DNA of 64,000 nucleotides, taken from NCBI GenBank assembly GCA_944326245.1, contig CALVDF010000005.1, positions 1-64,000 of the forward strand, written 5' to 3'. Each line of letters begins with the position of its first letter. The stretch's first letter is position 1. The translations under genes and the position numbers were made by a program. Under the pieces are notes generated by a model that saw nothing but the letters and a program-made list of their open reading frames with translations, did no database searches and was not told where the DNA came from. Origin of the DNA: an uncultured Bacteroidales bacterium. GTDB lineage: Bacteria > Bacteroidota > Bacteroidia > Bacteroidales > UBA932. Shown one piece after another: positions 1 to 9,223 of this stretch.

Positions 1-91
1 TGACTATGAATACAGGGCCGATACGCACGAAGCCATGATGCATATCGCTGCCATAAAATTATTTTTGAATAAAATTTTAAACAGCTTCTGA
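1..91 (+). mobile_element. 3' end of an IS5-family insertion sequence (transposase C-terminus)
   Basis: An open frame enters from the left edge at base 2 and stops with TGA at 89-91. Its last residues include YRADTHEAMMHIAA followed by a hydrophobic helix and an Asn-Ser-Phe end. This resembles the C-terminus of IS5-type (IS1031/ISL2-like) DDE transposases, which end in a helix of the form Y-x-x-x-x-T-x-E-A-M-I-x-x-A. The AT-rich bases 68-88 ending in AACAGCTTC probably hold the right terminal inverted repeat, but its outer edge cannot be fixed without the left end. The element stops about 12 bp past the end of the ThiL-like gene, so it did not break that gene. Family assignment rests on about 29 residues. 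Confidence 0.6.
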
Positions 92-103
92 TAATTTATG
101 GAA

Positions 104-1108
104 TTATTGTTCGTAGCCCTGGGCATGGATGCCTATCTCCGCTCCCTCGGGAGTGACGAGGACCTCTCCGACTTCGGGACGGGCGAGGTGGCCGATGATG
201 TCCCAGTCCTGGAAGTCATGGCGGAGCGTTTCGTGGAACTCGAGGGGGACAATATACAGAAGACGGTAGTCATCCCCACCGTTGACGGCGGCAGTAATGG
301 GGTCGAGGTTCAGTTCCTGCGCCATCTCGAATGTCTTGGAGGCAATCGGAATCTTCCCTACGTAAATCTTGACTCCGAGGCCCGTATCAGCGGCAATGCG
401 CTTGGCCGCTTCCCCGAGGCCCCTGCTGACGAAATATCCTCCGCACGGGATAATTCCCGCCTCGGAGAAACGTCCCGGAACACCCGGCTTGATGTAAGGG
501 CTGAGGTATTCGCCTACAATGTATTTGTACTGCGTCAGGTCCGGCTGCTTGGGCACAGTTCCGCCGGTAGTGCCCTCAAATGCAGCCTTTTCCCTCTCTA
601 ACACGTGCAGCCCCATATAGGCCGCTCCTAGGTCGCCGCTGAGGACCAGAAGGTCCTTTGACTGAGCTTTTTTACGTTTCTGCGCCACTTCCTTCCCGGC
701 AGAGCCGTATGCCGCGATGCTCACCACCATGCCCGCCGCGGACGGTACCAGGTCGAGGGAGAGATGCCTCACACCGTGCTCCTTCGCCGCTGCGGCGACT
801 CCCTCCCACAGATCCTGCACATCCTCGGCCGAGAATCGGTTGGACAGGGCCACTACCACATCCATGCCCACAGGAGAATACATGCCCGCGTACAGCTCCC
901 CGATGACATTCAGGGCCAGCTTGTGCCCGAGATGCCGCAGCGGATTGTACGTCAAGTCGAAATCCACCTTTTCCATGAACACCTTGTGTACCGTGCCGAA
1001 GTCCCCGTCCCCGGAGAACGCGCAGCCCCGCCCATTCACGAAGCCGCTGCCCTCGAAGAGCCGCGACATCAGGGCCTGCTTGCCGATTGATGATATTTCC
1101 GTTGCCAT
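104..1108 (-). CDS. ThiL-like / AIR-synthase-related protein with degenerate active site
   Basis: A 334-residue protein of the PurM/ThiL (AIR synthase-related) fold, near the usual length for thiamine-monophosphate kinase. Alignment by eye to ThiL shows the C-terminal GG-D-D-Y motif (NGGDDYRLLY). Most of the metal and nucleotide aspartates are replaced: the N-terminal GDD region reads SGDGDF, NLSD reads NVIGEL, GGDTT reads SLDLVPS, and DLSDGL is lost. Activity as a true thiamine-phosphate kinase is therefore doubtful, and it may be a Bacteroidota paralogue of unknown substrate. Start chosen at ATG 1108; an in-frame TTG two codons upstream (1114) is less likely. The stop lies about 12 bp from the IS element. 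Confidence 0.75.
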   Translation of the reverse strand: MATEISSIGKQALMSRLFEGSGFVNGRGCAFSGDGDFGTVHKVFMEKVDFDLTYNPLRHLGHKLALNVIGELYAGMYSPVGMDVVVALSNRFSAEDVQDLWEGVAAAAKEHGVRHLSLDLVPSAAGMVVSIAAYGSAGKEVAQKRKKAQSKDLLVLSGDLGAAYMGLHVLEREKAAFEGTTGGTVPKQPDLTQYKYIVGEYLSPYIKPGVPGRFSEAGIIPCGGYFVSRGLGEAAKRIAADTGLGVKIYVGKIPIASKTFEMAQELNLDPITAAVNGGDDYRLLYIVPLEFHETLRHDFQDWDIIGHLARPEVGEVLVTPEGAEIGIHAQGYEQ

Positions 1109-1168
1109 TTTCAAGAATTTGTCAGTCCGCTAAGTTAGCAAAAATTTGGCTGCAGGGTCCTGACCGGA

Positions 1169-1690
1169 TCAGAAGTTGACAGCAAGACCGATACCGCCGG
1201 ACTTGGAGACGAAGGACAGCTCCGGCTCAAATGCCAGGCCTTCAGGGCCTCCTGCTGCCGCAGCCTTCTTCAGCTTTACCGTACCGACCCAATATAAAGG
1301 CACGCTAGCCACTAACATTGCTCCTCCGAAAATCCATCCGGCAAATGACGGAATGGGGACATACATCTGAGGAGCCTCCGGATCATTTTCCCAGAAAAAT
1401 GAAAAGTTGATGACATCGAAAAGATAGCCACCCAAAGCCAGACCCGCTCCGACAGAACTGACCACAATGCCGGCAGTGAAGAGTCTCTTGCCTTTAAGCC
1501 AATAGTTTTCGTAGTCGTCCAGAAGCGGGAAATAGTTCAGGGCGTTGGCTTTGGTCAGCTTGATGTCGCCATCGGTGGTGTAGACGTTGCCGGCCTTGTA
1601 ATATAGGGTTGCTTCTTGCGGTATATACTGGGCTGCTGCCATGAGAGATGCCGTAATCAGAACGGATAAGGCAGCAATAACTTTCTTCAT
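1169..1690 (-). CDS. Secreted or membrane protein of unknown function
   Basis: A 173-residue protein not recognised as a named family. It starts with a clear signal peptide ([20 protein letters not shown], then Gln). Two glycine-rich hydrophobic segments near the middle (about residues 68-93 and 112-137) could be transmembrane, and the C-terminus ends in an aliphatic-Asn-Phe pattern. Start placed at ATG 1690 because the signal peptide begins there. The frame stays open upstream to 1888, but that part overlaps sufB and its promoter. It is divergent from sufB and has its own promoter box (TATGTTTG, 1717-1724, minus strand). Confidence 0.6.
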   Translation of the reverse strand: MKKVIAALSVLITASLMAAAQYIPQEATLYYKAGNVYTTDGDIKLTKANALNYFPLLDDYENYWLKGKRLFTAGIVVSSVGAGLALGGYLFDVINFSFFWENDPEAPQMYVPIPSFAGWIFGGAMLVASVPLYWVGTVKLKKAAAAGGPEGLAFEPELSFVSKSGGIGLAVNF

Positions 1691-1716
1691 ATATCGACAT
1701 TTTAATGTTAACACTG

Positions 1717-1745
1717 CAAACATAGCGAAAAAATCATCATCTTTG
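1717..1745. promoter_or_regulatory. Divergent -7 boxes between the 1690 gene and sufB
   Basis: On the minus strand TATGTTTG (1724 to 1717) is a full match to the Bacteroidota -7 consensus TAnnTTTG. On the plus strand CATCTTTG (1738-1745) is a one-mismatch match about 33 bp before the sufB ATG. No convincing -33 TTG was found for either. Confidence 0.5.
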
Positions 1746-1778
1746 CGGTCCGACTTTTGCAAAAAGCAAGGATTGATT

Positions 1779-3215
1779 ATGAGCGAGAAAGAAGATATAC
1801 TGAAAAATATAGGCTCCGCCGAGTACAAGCACGGCTTCGAGACCGCAGTGGAGCAGGAATACATACCCAAAGGACTGAACGAGGACATCGTCAGGCTGAT
1901 TTCAGAAAAGAAAGGCGAGCCGCAGTGGCTTCTGGACTTCCGTCTGAAAGCCTACCGCAAGTGGCTGACCATGAAGATGCCGACGTGGGCACATCTGGAC
2001 ATCCCGGAGATAGACTTCCAGGACATCATCTATTTCGCTGCCCCCAAAAAAGCACCTGAGAAAAAAGAGATAGACCCCGAACTTATGGCCACCTTCGACA
2101 AGCTGGGCATTCCCCTGCACGAAAGGAGCGTACTGGCCGGGACTGCCGTGGATGCCGTATTCGACTCGGTATCTGTCAAGACCACCTTCCGCGAGTCCCT
2201 GGCCGAGAAGGGCATCATCTTCTGCTCCTTCTCCGAGGCCGTCCGGGACTACCCCGATCTGGTACGCAAGTACCTGGCATCGGTAGTACCTTACGGCGAC
2301 AACTACTTCGCAGCCCTCAACTCCGCCGTATTCTCCGACGGTTCGTTCTGCTACATCCCCAAGGGAGTACACTGCCCGATGGAGCTGTCCAGCTATTTCC
2401 GCATCAACGCCCGCGGCACCGGCCAGTTCGAAAGGACCCTCATCGTAGCCGACGAAGGCTCATACGTAAGCTACCTGGAAGGCTGCACCGCCCCCATGAG
2501 GGACGAGAACCAGCTGCATGCCGCAGTGGTCGAGATAGTAGTGCTGGACAACGCCGAGGTCAAATACTCCACCGTCCAGAACTGGTATCCGGGCGATACG
2601 CAGGGACGCGGAGGCATCTTCAACTTCGTAACCAAGAGGGGAATCTGCAAGGGAGTGAACAGCAAGCTCTTCTGGACTCAGGTAGAGACAGGCTCGGCCA
2701 TCACGTGGAAATACCCCAGTACCATCCTGAAAGGTGACAATTCGGTATCCGAGTTCTATTCGGTAGCCGTTACCAACAACTACCAGCAGGCCGACACCGG
2801 TACCAAGATGATACACATCGGCAAGAACACCTCCAGCCGCATCATCAGCAAGGGCATATCGGCAGGGCATAGCCAGAACAGCTACCGCGGACTGGTAAAG
2901 GTACTTCCAGGAGCCGAAAACGCCCGCAACTATTCGCAGTGCGACTCCCTGCTGCTCGGGGACAAATGCGGGGCCCACACATTCCCCGTAGTAGAGAACC
3001 AGAACCCGACGGCCGTCACGGAACACGAGGCGACTACATCCAAGATCAGCGAAGACCAGCTTTTCTACTGCCGCCAGCGCGGAATCCCCGAGGAAAATGC
3101 CGTAGGCCTCATCATCGGAGGCTACACCAAGGAGGTCATCAACAAGCTTCCCATGGAATTTGCCGTAGAGGCACAGAAGCTCCTGGAAGTATCCCTCGAA
3201 GGAAGTGTAGGATAA
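1779..3215 (+). CDS. sufB: Fe-S cluster assembly scaffold protein SufB
   Basis: A 478-residue SufB, the usual length. With SufC and SufD it forms the SufBC2D scaffold on which iron-sulfur clusters are built in the cytosol. The key cysteine lies in [11 protein letters not shown] (about Cys388, matching E. coli Cys405). The partner glutamate is in TEHEATTSK (about Glu417), with the same 29-residue spacing as in E. coli. The frame is open 138 bp further upstream, but ATG 1779 gives the conserved N-terminus ([12 protein letters not shown]) and lies downstream of the promoter box. It is the first gene of a suf operon interrupted by a PnuC-family gene; no sufS or sufE/sufU is present in this window. 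Confidence 0.97.
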   Translation: MSEKEDILKNIGSAEYKHGFETAVEQEYIPKGLNEDIVRLISEKKGEPQWLLDFRLKAYRKWLTMKMPTWAHLDIPEIDFQDIIYFAAPKKAPEKKEIDPELMATFDKLGIPLHERSVLAGTAVDAVFDSVSVKTTFRESLAEKGIIFCSFSEAVRDYPDLVRKYLASVVPYGDNYFAALNSAVFSDGSFCYIPKGVHCPMELSSYFRINARGTGQFERTLIVADEGSYVSYLEGCTAPMRDENQLHAAVVEIVVLDNAEVKYSTVQNWYPGDTQGRGGIFNFVTKRGICKGVNSKLFWTQVETGSAITWKYPSTILKGDNSVSEFYSVAVTNNYQQADTGTKMIHIGKNTSSRIISKGISAGHSQNSYRGLVKVLPGAENARNYSQCDSLLLGDKCGAHTFPVVENQNPTAVTEHEATTSKISEDQLFYCRQRGIPEENAVGLIIGGYTKEVINKLPMEFAVEAQKLLEVSLEGSVG

Positions 3216-3234
3216 AAGCCGAACTGATGTACCG

Positions 3235-3864
3235 ATGGACTGGCTGAACTATACACTGTTTACTTTCAACGGAGACACCCCCGTACTGCTGATCGATCTG
3301 GTGACATCGGTGGCCGGACTGACCTGCGTATTCCTGGCTGGACGCAACAGCAAATACAATTTCTGGGTCGGCTACCTGTACTCAGTCCTGCTGTTCCTGA
3401 TGTTCTGGAACAAGGCCCTGTGGGCCAACATGCTGCTTCAGCCCGTCTCCCTCGGGATCAACATCCTCGGACATTACCGCTGGACCCATCCCAGACCGGA
3501 GGAAGTCAGCGGAAAGGACGGTAAATCCCTGAAAGTATCCATGCTGACATGGCCGCAGCGCGCAATCGCGGTTGCCTCAGTATTTGCCCTGGGATGGCTC
3601 TGGGGCTGGCTGCTGGAAACCCTTACCCATGACCCGGTACCGTATCTGGACGCATGCGTGACTGCGCTCATCCTCGTGGCGCAGTTCCTCTCCGCCCTCA
3701 AGAAGTGGGACTGCTGGATAGCCTGGCTTGCGGTCAACGTCACACAGATCATCCTGCACATATCCGTAGGCCACGTATTCATGCCCATAGTATGTGCACT
3801 ATACCTTATCAACGGAGTCGCCTCGCTCATCAACTGGTACCGCCTCTACAGCAGCAAGGAATGA
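3235..3864 (+). CDS. PnuC-family vitamin transporter (nicotinamide riboside or thiamine type)
   Basis: A 209-residue, highly hydrophobic protein with about seven membrane segments and the Trp/Asn-rich helices of PnuC carriers (WVGYLYSVLLF, WIAWLAVNVTQIILH). PnuC proteins move nicotinamide riboside by facilitated diffusion. Bacteroidota also use close relatives (PnuT) for thiamine. The substrate cannot be settled from sequence: there is no nadR partner and no thiamine riboswitch or thiamine pyrophosphokinase next to it. It sits 19 bp after sufB and 70 bp before sufC, an unusual place inside a suf operon, and sufC downstream has its own promoter box. Confidence 0.85.
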   Translation: MDWLNYTLFTFNGDTPVLLIDLVTSVAGLTCVFLAGRNSKYNFWVGYLYSVLLFLMFWNKALWANMLLQPVSLGINILGHYRWTHPRPEEVSGKDGKSLKVSMLTWPQRAIAVASVFALGWLWGWLLETLTHDPVPYLDACVTALILVAQFLSALKKWDCWIAWLAVNVTQIILHISVGHVFMPIVCALYLINGVASLINWYRLYSSKE

Positions 3865-3902
3865 ATCCCGGACAATGACGGCACAATAAATAATAAATAT
3901 TG

Positions 3903-3910
3903 TATTTTTG
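3903..3910 (+). promoter_or_regulatory. -7 promoter box upstream of sufC
   Basis: TATTTTTG is a full match to TAnnTTTG, 24 bp before the sufC ATG, in an AT-rich gap after the PnuC-family gene. It suggests that sufCD can be transcribed independently of sufB. No clear -33 element. Confidence 0.55.
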
Positions 3911-3934
3911 CAGTTATCACAAAACATCAAGACT

Positions 3935-4696
3935 ATGACAGAAAACAAGATATTGCTCAACATCAAAGACCTGCACGCCAGTGTAGGCGACAAGGAAATA
4001 CTCCGCGGAATCGACCTGACCATCCGCGAAGGCGAGACCCACGCGATAATGGGTCCCAACGGATCGGGCAAATCCACCCTTTCCGCAGTCCTGGCCGGCC
4101 GCGACAACTACACGGTAACATCCGGCGAAGTCACTTTCAACGGCCACAACCTTCTGGAACTCACCCCTGAAGAGCGCTCATTCGAAGGTCTCTTCCTGAG
4201 CTTCCAGTACCCTATCGAGATCCCGGGAGTAACCAATGTCAACTTCATGCGCACAGCCGTAAACGAGCACCGCAAGCACAAGGGACTCGAACCCCTGAAC
4301 GCAGCAGACTTCCTCAAGCTCATGCGCAGCAAGATGGAGATCGTGGAGATGAATCCCTCCTTCTCGTCAAGAGGCGTCAACGTCGGCTTCTCCGGCGGAG
4401 AGAAAAAGCGCAACGAGATATTCCAGATGGCCATGCTGGAGCCCCGTCTGGCCATACTCGACGAGACGGACAGCGGACTGGACGTGGACGCTCTCAGGAT
4501 CGTGGCCACAGGGGTCAACAAGCTCAAGAGACCTGACAACGCCGCCATCGTCATCACCCACTACCAGAGGCTGCTGGACTACATAGTCCCGGACGTGGTG
4601 CATGTACTCTACAAGGGCCGCATCATCAGGACGGCAGGCAAGGAGCTGGCACGCGAGATCGAAGAAAGGGGATACGACTGGATCATAAACGGATAA
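3935..4696 (+). CDS. sufC: Fe-S cluster assembly ATPase SufC
   Basis: A 253-residue ABC-type ATPase that powers the SufBCD scaffold. Visible motifs are Walker A (GPNGSGKSTL, about residues 35-44), the ABC signature (FSGGEKKRNEI) and Walker B (LAILDETDSGLD), where the Glu-Thr-Asp-Ser-Gly sequence is typical of SufC. Start at ATG 3935 gives the normal N-terminus; the frame continues 27 bp upstream into the promoter box. sufD follows after 14 bp. Confidence 0.97.
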   Translation: MTENKILLNIKDLHASVGDKEILRGIDLTIREGETHAIMGPNGSGKSTLSAVLAGRDNYTVTSGEVTFNGHNLLELTPEERSFEGLFLSFQYPIEIPGVTNVNFMRTAVNEHRKHKGLEPLNAADFLKLMRSKMEIVEMNPSFSSRGVNVGFSGGEKKRNEIFQMAMLEPRLAILDETDSGLDVDALRIVATGVNKLKRPDNAAIVITHYQRLLDYIVPDVVHVLYKGRIIRTAGKELAREIEERGYDWIING

Positions 4697-4710
4697 GTGG
4701 AGGCCGGACA

Positions 4711-5718
4711 ATGACAGAAAACTACATCTACGCCCCTGCGCACAATATTGAAGGAGGGTTCCGCTGCAAAGTGCCCCTTCCCGGCAGCCGACAGATATTC
4801 ATGATCGACGGAGGAGTCCAGGGAACCGGACGCCCGCTGGACATCAGGTTCCGTAAAGGGGAAATATCCGAAGAGACCCTGCAGGTCATAGGCATACGCA
4901 CGGAGAAACATCCGGAAGACATCTCTTTTGCAAGCAGCTACCGCTTTGAAGAAGGGTCTTCGGCAAAACTCATCCTCTGCTCCCACACTTTCGCGGAGAA
5001 TCCGTTCCATACCGACGAGAAGATCAGCATCACGATGGAGGCAGGAGCCTCGGCCGACGTACTCATCATGCAGAACGAACACAACAAGGCCACGCACAAC
5101 ACCTGCATCGACATACACCTGGCAGAGGGAGCATCCCTGAATGCAGTGATACTCACAATCCACGGAGGAGCCATATCCAACGGCATAACGGCATCACTGG
5201 ACGGCCGCCATGCCTTCTGCGACATCAGCGGGCTCTACCTGGTGGACGGCACCCAGAAGGTCACCAACAGCCTCAAAGTCGAGCACCGCGTCCCCGAATG
5301 CCACAGCCGTGAACTCTTCAAGGGCATTCTGGACAACAATGCCTACGCCTACTTCTCCGGACTCATCCATGTATTCCCGGACGCCCAGAAGACCGAAGCC
5401 TACCAGGAGTGCCACAATCTTCTGCTCAGCCGTGATGCCCGCGCCTTCGCCCAGCCCCAGCTGGAGATTTACGCCGATGACGTAAAATGCTCTCACGGAG
5501 CCACCAACGGCAGGCTCAATGAAGACGAGCTTTTCTACATGCGCTCCCGCGGCATACCCCTAAAGGAAGCCAAGGTACTTCAGCAGCTCGCATTTGCCTA
5601 CGCCGTTCTCGACAAAATCAGCTCCGCCGAGCTGAAAGAAAGGATGGCCGTGCTGACCGAAAGGAGGCTAAGAGGCGAATTTTCAGACTGCAATAACTGC
5701 TGCCGCAACTGCTGTTAA
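4711..5718 (+). CDS. sufD: Fe-S cluster assembly protein SufD, short form with Cys-rich tail
   Basis: A 335-residue SufD, shorter than the common 420-450 residues because the N-terminal region is reduced. The beta-helix core and the C-terminal signature DDVKCSHGAT, followed by DELFYMRSRGI, are intact. The last residues, CNNCCRNCC, hold six cysteines in nine positions; this is not part of the usual SufD core and might bind metal. It is the last suf gene here; nrdJ begins 97 bp later. Confidence 0.93.
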   Translation: MTENYIYAPAHNIEGGFRCKVPLPGSRQIFMIDGGVQGTGRPLDIRFRKGEISEETLQVIGIRTEKHPEDISFASSYRFEEGSSAKLILCSHTFAENPFHTDEKISITMEAGASADVLIMQNEHNKATHNTCIDIHLAEGASLNAVILTIHGGAISNGITASLDGRHAFCDISGLYLVDGTQKVTNSLKVEHRVPECHSRELFKGILDNNAYAYFSGLIHVFPDAQKTEAYQECHNLLLSRDARAFAQPQLEIYADDVKCSHGATNGRLNEDELFYMRSRGIPLKEAKVLQQLAFAYAVLDKISSAELKERMAVLTERRLRGEFSDCNNCCRNCC

Positions 5719-5815
5719 AAACTCCGTTGATAACTTCCGCAAATGTGGCTTTGTCCGTGCGGTATTTAGTTCTAACTTGCAGACCATTTTCGTTAGCAAA
5801 CTAATACATAACAGC

Positions 5816-8326
5816 ATGGATAACAAGACTTACGATGAAGCTCTGCGGGAAAGCAGGGAGTACTTCCACGGTGACGAGCTGGCCGCCTCTGTGTGGATCA
5901 ACAAGTACGCCATGAAGGATTCCTTCGGCAACCTGTACGAGACCTCTCCGGACCAGATGCACTGGCGCCTGGCGAACGAGTTTGCCAGGATTGAGCAGCA
6001 GTACCCCAACCCTATGACGGCAGCCGAGATTCACGGGCTGCTCCGGGATTTCAAGTACATCATCCCTCAGGGAGGCCCGATGGCGGGCATCGGCAACAAC
6101 TACCAGATAGCCTCCCTCTCAAACTGTTTTGTCATCGGCAACCGTCATGAAGCCGACTCATACGGAGGCATCATGAAGATAGACGAGGAGCAGGTACAGC
6201 TCATGAAGCGCAGAGGAGGCGTGGGCCACGACCTCTCGCACATCCGCCCTACCGGCAGCCCGGTACTCAACAGTGCCCTCACATCCACAGGTGTGGTCCC
6301 CTTCATGGAGCGCTACTCCAACTCCACCCGCGAAGTGGCACAGGACGGACGCCGCGGAGCCCTGATGCTTACGATATCCATCAAGCACCCCGATGCAGAG
6401 AACTTCATAGATGCCAAGCTCGAAAAGGGTAAAGTCACAGGAGCCAACGTATCGGTAAGGATCGATGACGAATTCATGCGCTGCGCCCTTGCCGGCAAGC
6501 CGTACACCCAGAAATACCCCATAGACTCGGACCATCCCAAAGTCACCAAGGAAATCGATGCATCCGCCCTGTGGAAGAAGATCATCCACAACGCATGGCA
6601 GTCGGCCGAGCCGGGCGTCCTCTTCTGGGACACCGTCATCCGCGAGTCCATACCGGACTGCTACGCCGACCTCGGGTACAAGACCATAAGCACCAACCCC
6701 TGCGGAGAGATACCTCTGTGCCCGTATGATTCCTGCAGGTTGATAGCCATAAACCTCTATTCCTACGTCAACAATCCTTTCACAAGTGAAGCAACGTTTG
6801 ACTTCGACCTCTTCAAGCAGCATGTAACCAAAGCGATGAGACTTATGGACGACCTCATCGACCTGGAAATGGAGAAGATTGAAGCCATCCTCGACAAAAT
6901 CAAAAACGATCCTGAAGACGATGACGTCAAACGCACTGAATACGAGCTGTGGATCAAGATCCGAGAGAAATCCCTCGGAGGACGCCGTACCGGTCTCGGA
7001 ATCACAGGAGAAGGCGACATGCTCGCTGCACTCGGACTCACATACGGTTCAGACGCGTCCATAGACTTCGCCGTCAAGGTACAGAAGGCCCTGGCACTGG
7101 CCGCATACGGATCCTCCGTCACCATGGCCAAGGAGAGAGGGGCCTTCCCCATCTTCGACGCAAAGAGGGAAGAGAACAACCCGATGATCAACCGCATAAG
7201 AAAAGAAGACGAAGAGCTCTACGACAATATGGTACGTTACGGCCGGCGCAACATTTCCATGCTGACGATAGCTCCGACCGGAACCACATCCCTGATGACC
7301 CAGACCACATCAGGCATCGAGCCCGTCTTCCTTCCTTTCTACAAACGTCGCCGCAAGGTCAACCCCAATGACCTCAACGCGGTAGTGGCTTTCAAGGATG
7401 AAAACGGAGACTGCTTCGAAGAGTACTACGTATTCCACCACCACTTCCTCACATGGTGCGCCGTCAACGGATACGACGTAGAGAAAGTAAAGCAGATGAG
7501 CGAAGAGGAAATCCACGAGCTCGTCAGGAAGTCTCCCTACAACAAGGCTACATCCAACGACATAGACTGGGTCGCTAAGGTAAAGATGCAGGGCCGCATG
7601 CAGAAATGGGTAGACCACTCCATCAGCGTAACGGTGAACCTGCCCAAGGACATCAAGGAAGACATGGTGGCCGAAGTCTACCGTACTGCATGGGAGTCCG
7701 GCTGCAAAGGCATCACCGTCTACAGGGACGGCTCCCGCACAGGAGTGCTCGTATCCGCCAAGGACGGGGCAAACGTGATCAAGCCCAAGAAGAGGCCCAA
7801 ATCCCTCGAAGCCGACGTCATCCGCTTCAAGAACGGCAGCGAACAGTGGATCGCATTTGTCGGCAAGCAGAACGGCAAGCCCTACGAGATCTTCACCGGT
7901 ATGGTGGACGACTCCCGCAACCTGCCCGCAGCCATCACTTCAGGCCGCATCGTCAAGGAGAGACTCGAAGACGGCACCAGCCGCTACGACTTCCACTATA
8001 CCGACCGTTACGGCTACCCCGGAGTCCTCGGAGGCATATCCCACATGTTCTGCCAGGAGTTCTGGAACTACGCCAAGCTCATCTCTGGCGTCATCCGCAA
8101 CGGCATGCCCATCGTCGATATCCTGAACCTCGTAAAGGGCCTGAACCTCGACGACGAGACCATCAACACCTGGAAGAACGGAGTGGAACGCGCCCTCAAA
8201 CAGTACATACCCAACGGTACCAAGGACGAGTCCGGACAGAAATGCGAGAAGTGCGGCTCCACCAACCTCATCTACCAGGAGGGCTGCCTCATCTGCCAGG
8301 ACTGCGGACACGGCAAATGCGGTTGA
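5816..8326 (+). CDS. nrdJ: Adenosylcobalamin-dependent ribonucleoside-diphosphate reductase (class II)
   Basis: An 836-residue class II ribonucleotide reductase, which makes deoxyribonucleotides with adenosylcobalamin as radical source and so works with or without oxygen. Visible are the active-site region NPCGEIPL (radical Cys about residue 296), the N-terminal redox Cys in SLSNCFVIG, the GTTSLMTQTTSGIEP loop, a TSCPD-type region near residues 660-780, and a C-terminal zinc ribbon with two CxxC pairs (CEKC and CQDC). Start ATG 5816 (MDNKTYDEAL); the frame is open 39 bp further upstream without conserved sequence. No cobalamin riboswitch was seen in the 97-bp gap. ispE follows after 21 bp and is probably co-transcribed. 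Confidence 0.95.
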   Translation: MDNKTYDEALRESREYFHGDELAASVWINKYAMKDSFGNLYETSPDQMHWRLANEFARIEQQYPNPMTAAEIHGLLRDFKYIIPQGGPMAGIGNNYQIASLSNCFVIGNRHEADSYGGIMKIDEEQVQLMKRRGGVGHDLSHIRPTGSPVLNSALTSTGVVPFMERYSNSTREVAQDGRRGALMLTISIKHPDAENFIDAKLEKGKVTGANVSVRIDDEFMRCALAGKPYTQKYPIDSDHPKVTKEIDASALWKKIIHNAWQSAEPGVLFWDTVIRESIPDCYADLGYKTISTNPCGEIPLCPYDSCRLIAINLYSYVNNPFTSEATFDFDLFKQHVTKAMRLMDDLIDLEMEKIEAILDKIKNDPEDDDVKRTEYELWIKIREKSLGGRRTGLGITGEGDMLAALGLTYGSDASIDFAVKVQKALALAAYGSSVTMAKERGAFPIFDAKREENNPMINRIRKEDEELYDNMVRYGRRNISMLTIAPTGTTSLMTQTTSGIEPVFLPFYKRRRKVNPNDLNAVVAFKDENGDCFEEYYVFHHHFLTWCAVNGYDVEKVKQMSEEEIHELVRKSPYNKATSNDIDWVAKVKMQGRMQKWVDHSISVTVNLPKDIKEDMVAEVYRTAWESGCKGITVYRDGSRTGVLVSAKDGANVIKPKKRPKSLEADVIRFKNGSEQWIAFVGKQNGKPYEIFTGMVDDSRNLPAAITSGRIVKERLEDGTSRYDFHYTDRYGYPGVLGGISHMFCQEFWNYAKLISGVIRNGMPIVDILNLVKGLNLDDETINTWKNGVERALKQYIPNGTKDESGQKCEKCGSTNLIYQEGCLICQDCGHGKCG

Positions 8327-8347
8327 TACCGGTAACTCATCCCGAAC

Positions 8348-9142
8348 ATGAACATCGTTCTCTACCCTAAGCCCAAAATCAACATCGGGCTTAGGGTTAC
8401 AGCCCGCAGAAGCGACGGCTACCACGACATAGAGACACTCTTCTACCAGGTCGAAAACTGGCGGGAGGATATCCTGGAAATCATCGAGGCGGACTCCGTC
8501 TCGATGAATTATTTCGGGACACCCTTCGAGCTGCCTGGAGGAGACATTGAAAAGGAACTGTGCATCAAGGCATACCGCCTGCTGCAGCGGGACTTCGGAC
8601 TGCCTCCGGTAGGCATCTACCTCTGCAAGAACATCCCTGTCGGCGCCGGCATGGGCGGAGGCTCCTCCGACGCAGCCTGGACTCTCAGGGGACTCAATGA
8701 ACTCTTCCGCCTCGGCCTGACCGACGGGCATCTCGCAGACTACGCCGCCCGCCTCGGCAGCGACTGCCCCTTCTTCATCTACAACCGGCCCATGTACGGC
8801 AGCGGCCGCGGGGAGATCCTCACCCCCTGCTCCTCCCCAGCCGTCACCCGGCTTCAGGAACGATACAGCATCAAGGTCATTGCCCCAGGCATCCACGTCT
8901 CCACCGCCGAAGCCTATGCCTCCCTCACCCCCGACCCTACGGGCCGCGGCCTGCGCAATCTTCTCGACACCCTACCCGTCGAAGAATGGAAAGACCGGAT
9001 CGTCAACGACTTCGAAGGCCCCGTCTTCGCAAGATACCCGGAACTGGCCCGCCTCAAGCAGTCCCTCTACGACGAGGGTGCCGTCTACGCCTCCATGAGC
9101 GGCAGCGGCTCCGCCGTCTACGGGATATTCGCAATCCGTTAA
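8348..9142 (+). CDS. ispE: 4-diphosphocytidyl-2-C-methyl-D-erythritol kinase
   Basis: A 264-residue GHMP kinase that phosphorylates CDP-methylerythritol in the MEP pathway to isoprenoid precursors. The GHMP ATP-binding loop PVGAGMGGGSSDAA lies near residues 97-110. The N-terminal lysine region (YPKPKINIGL) and the C-terminal glycine motif (SMSGSGSAVYGIF) are both present. It is translated 21 bp after nrdJ. Confidence 0.96.
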   Translation: MNIVLYPKPKINIGLRVTARRSDGYHDIETLFYQVENWREDILEIIEADSVSMNYFGTPFELPGGDIEKELCIKAYRLLQRDFGLPPVGIYLCKNIPVGAGMGGGSSDAAWTLRGLNELFRLGLTDGHLADYAARLGSDCPFFIYNRPMYGSGRGEILTPCSSPAVTRLQERYSIKVIAPGIHVSTAEAYASLTPDPTGRGLRNLLDTLPVEEWKDRIVNDFEGPVFARYPELARLKQSLYDEGAVYASMSGSGSAVYGIFAIR

Positions 9143-9186
9143 ATCAACCTTTTCAGGAAACCACACAGTATTCACCAAATTTATCT

Positions 9187-9194
9187 TACATTTG
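9187..9194 (+). promoter_or_regulatory. -7 promoter box for the S37 peptidase gene
   Basis: TACATTTG is a full match to TAnnTTTG, 29 bp before ATG 9224. No clear -33 TTG is visible. Confidence 0.55.
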
Positions 9195-9223
9195 CGCAAC
9201 ATTAAACCTACAGAACAATCATT

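Noticed and set aside
1691..1888. N-terminal extension of the 173-residue gene
   Set aside because: It would overlap sufB and its promoter and place the signal peptide inside the protein.
3216..3234. Thiamine riboswitch before the PnuC-family gene
   Set aside because: Only 19 bp separate it from sufB, too short for an aptamer.
5719..5815. Cobalamin riboswitch before nrdJ
   Set aside because: The gap is under 100 bp and shows no B12-box or multi-stem structure.
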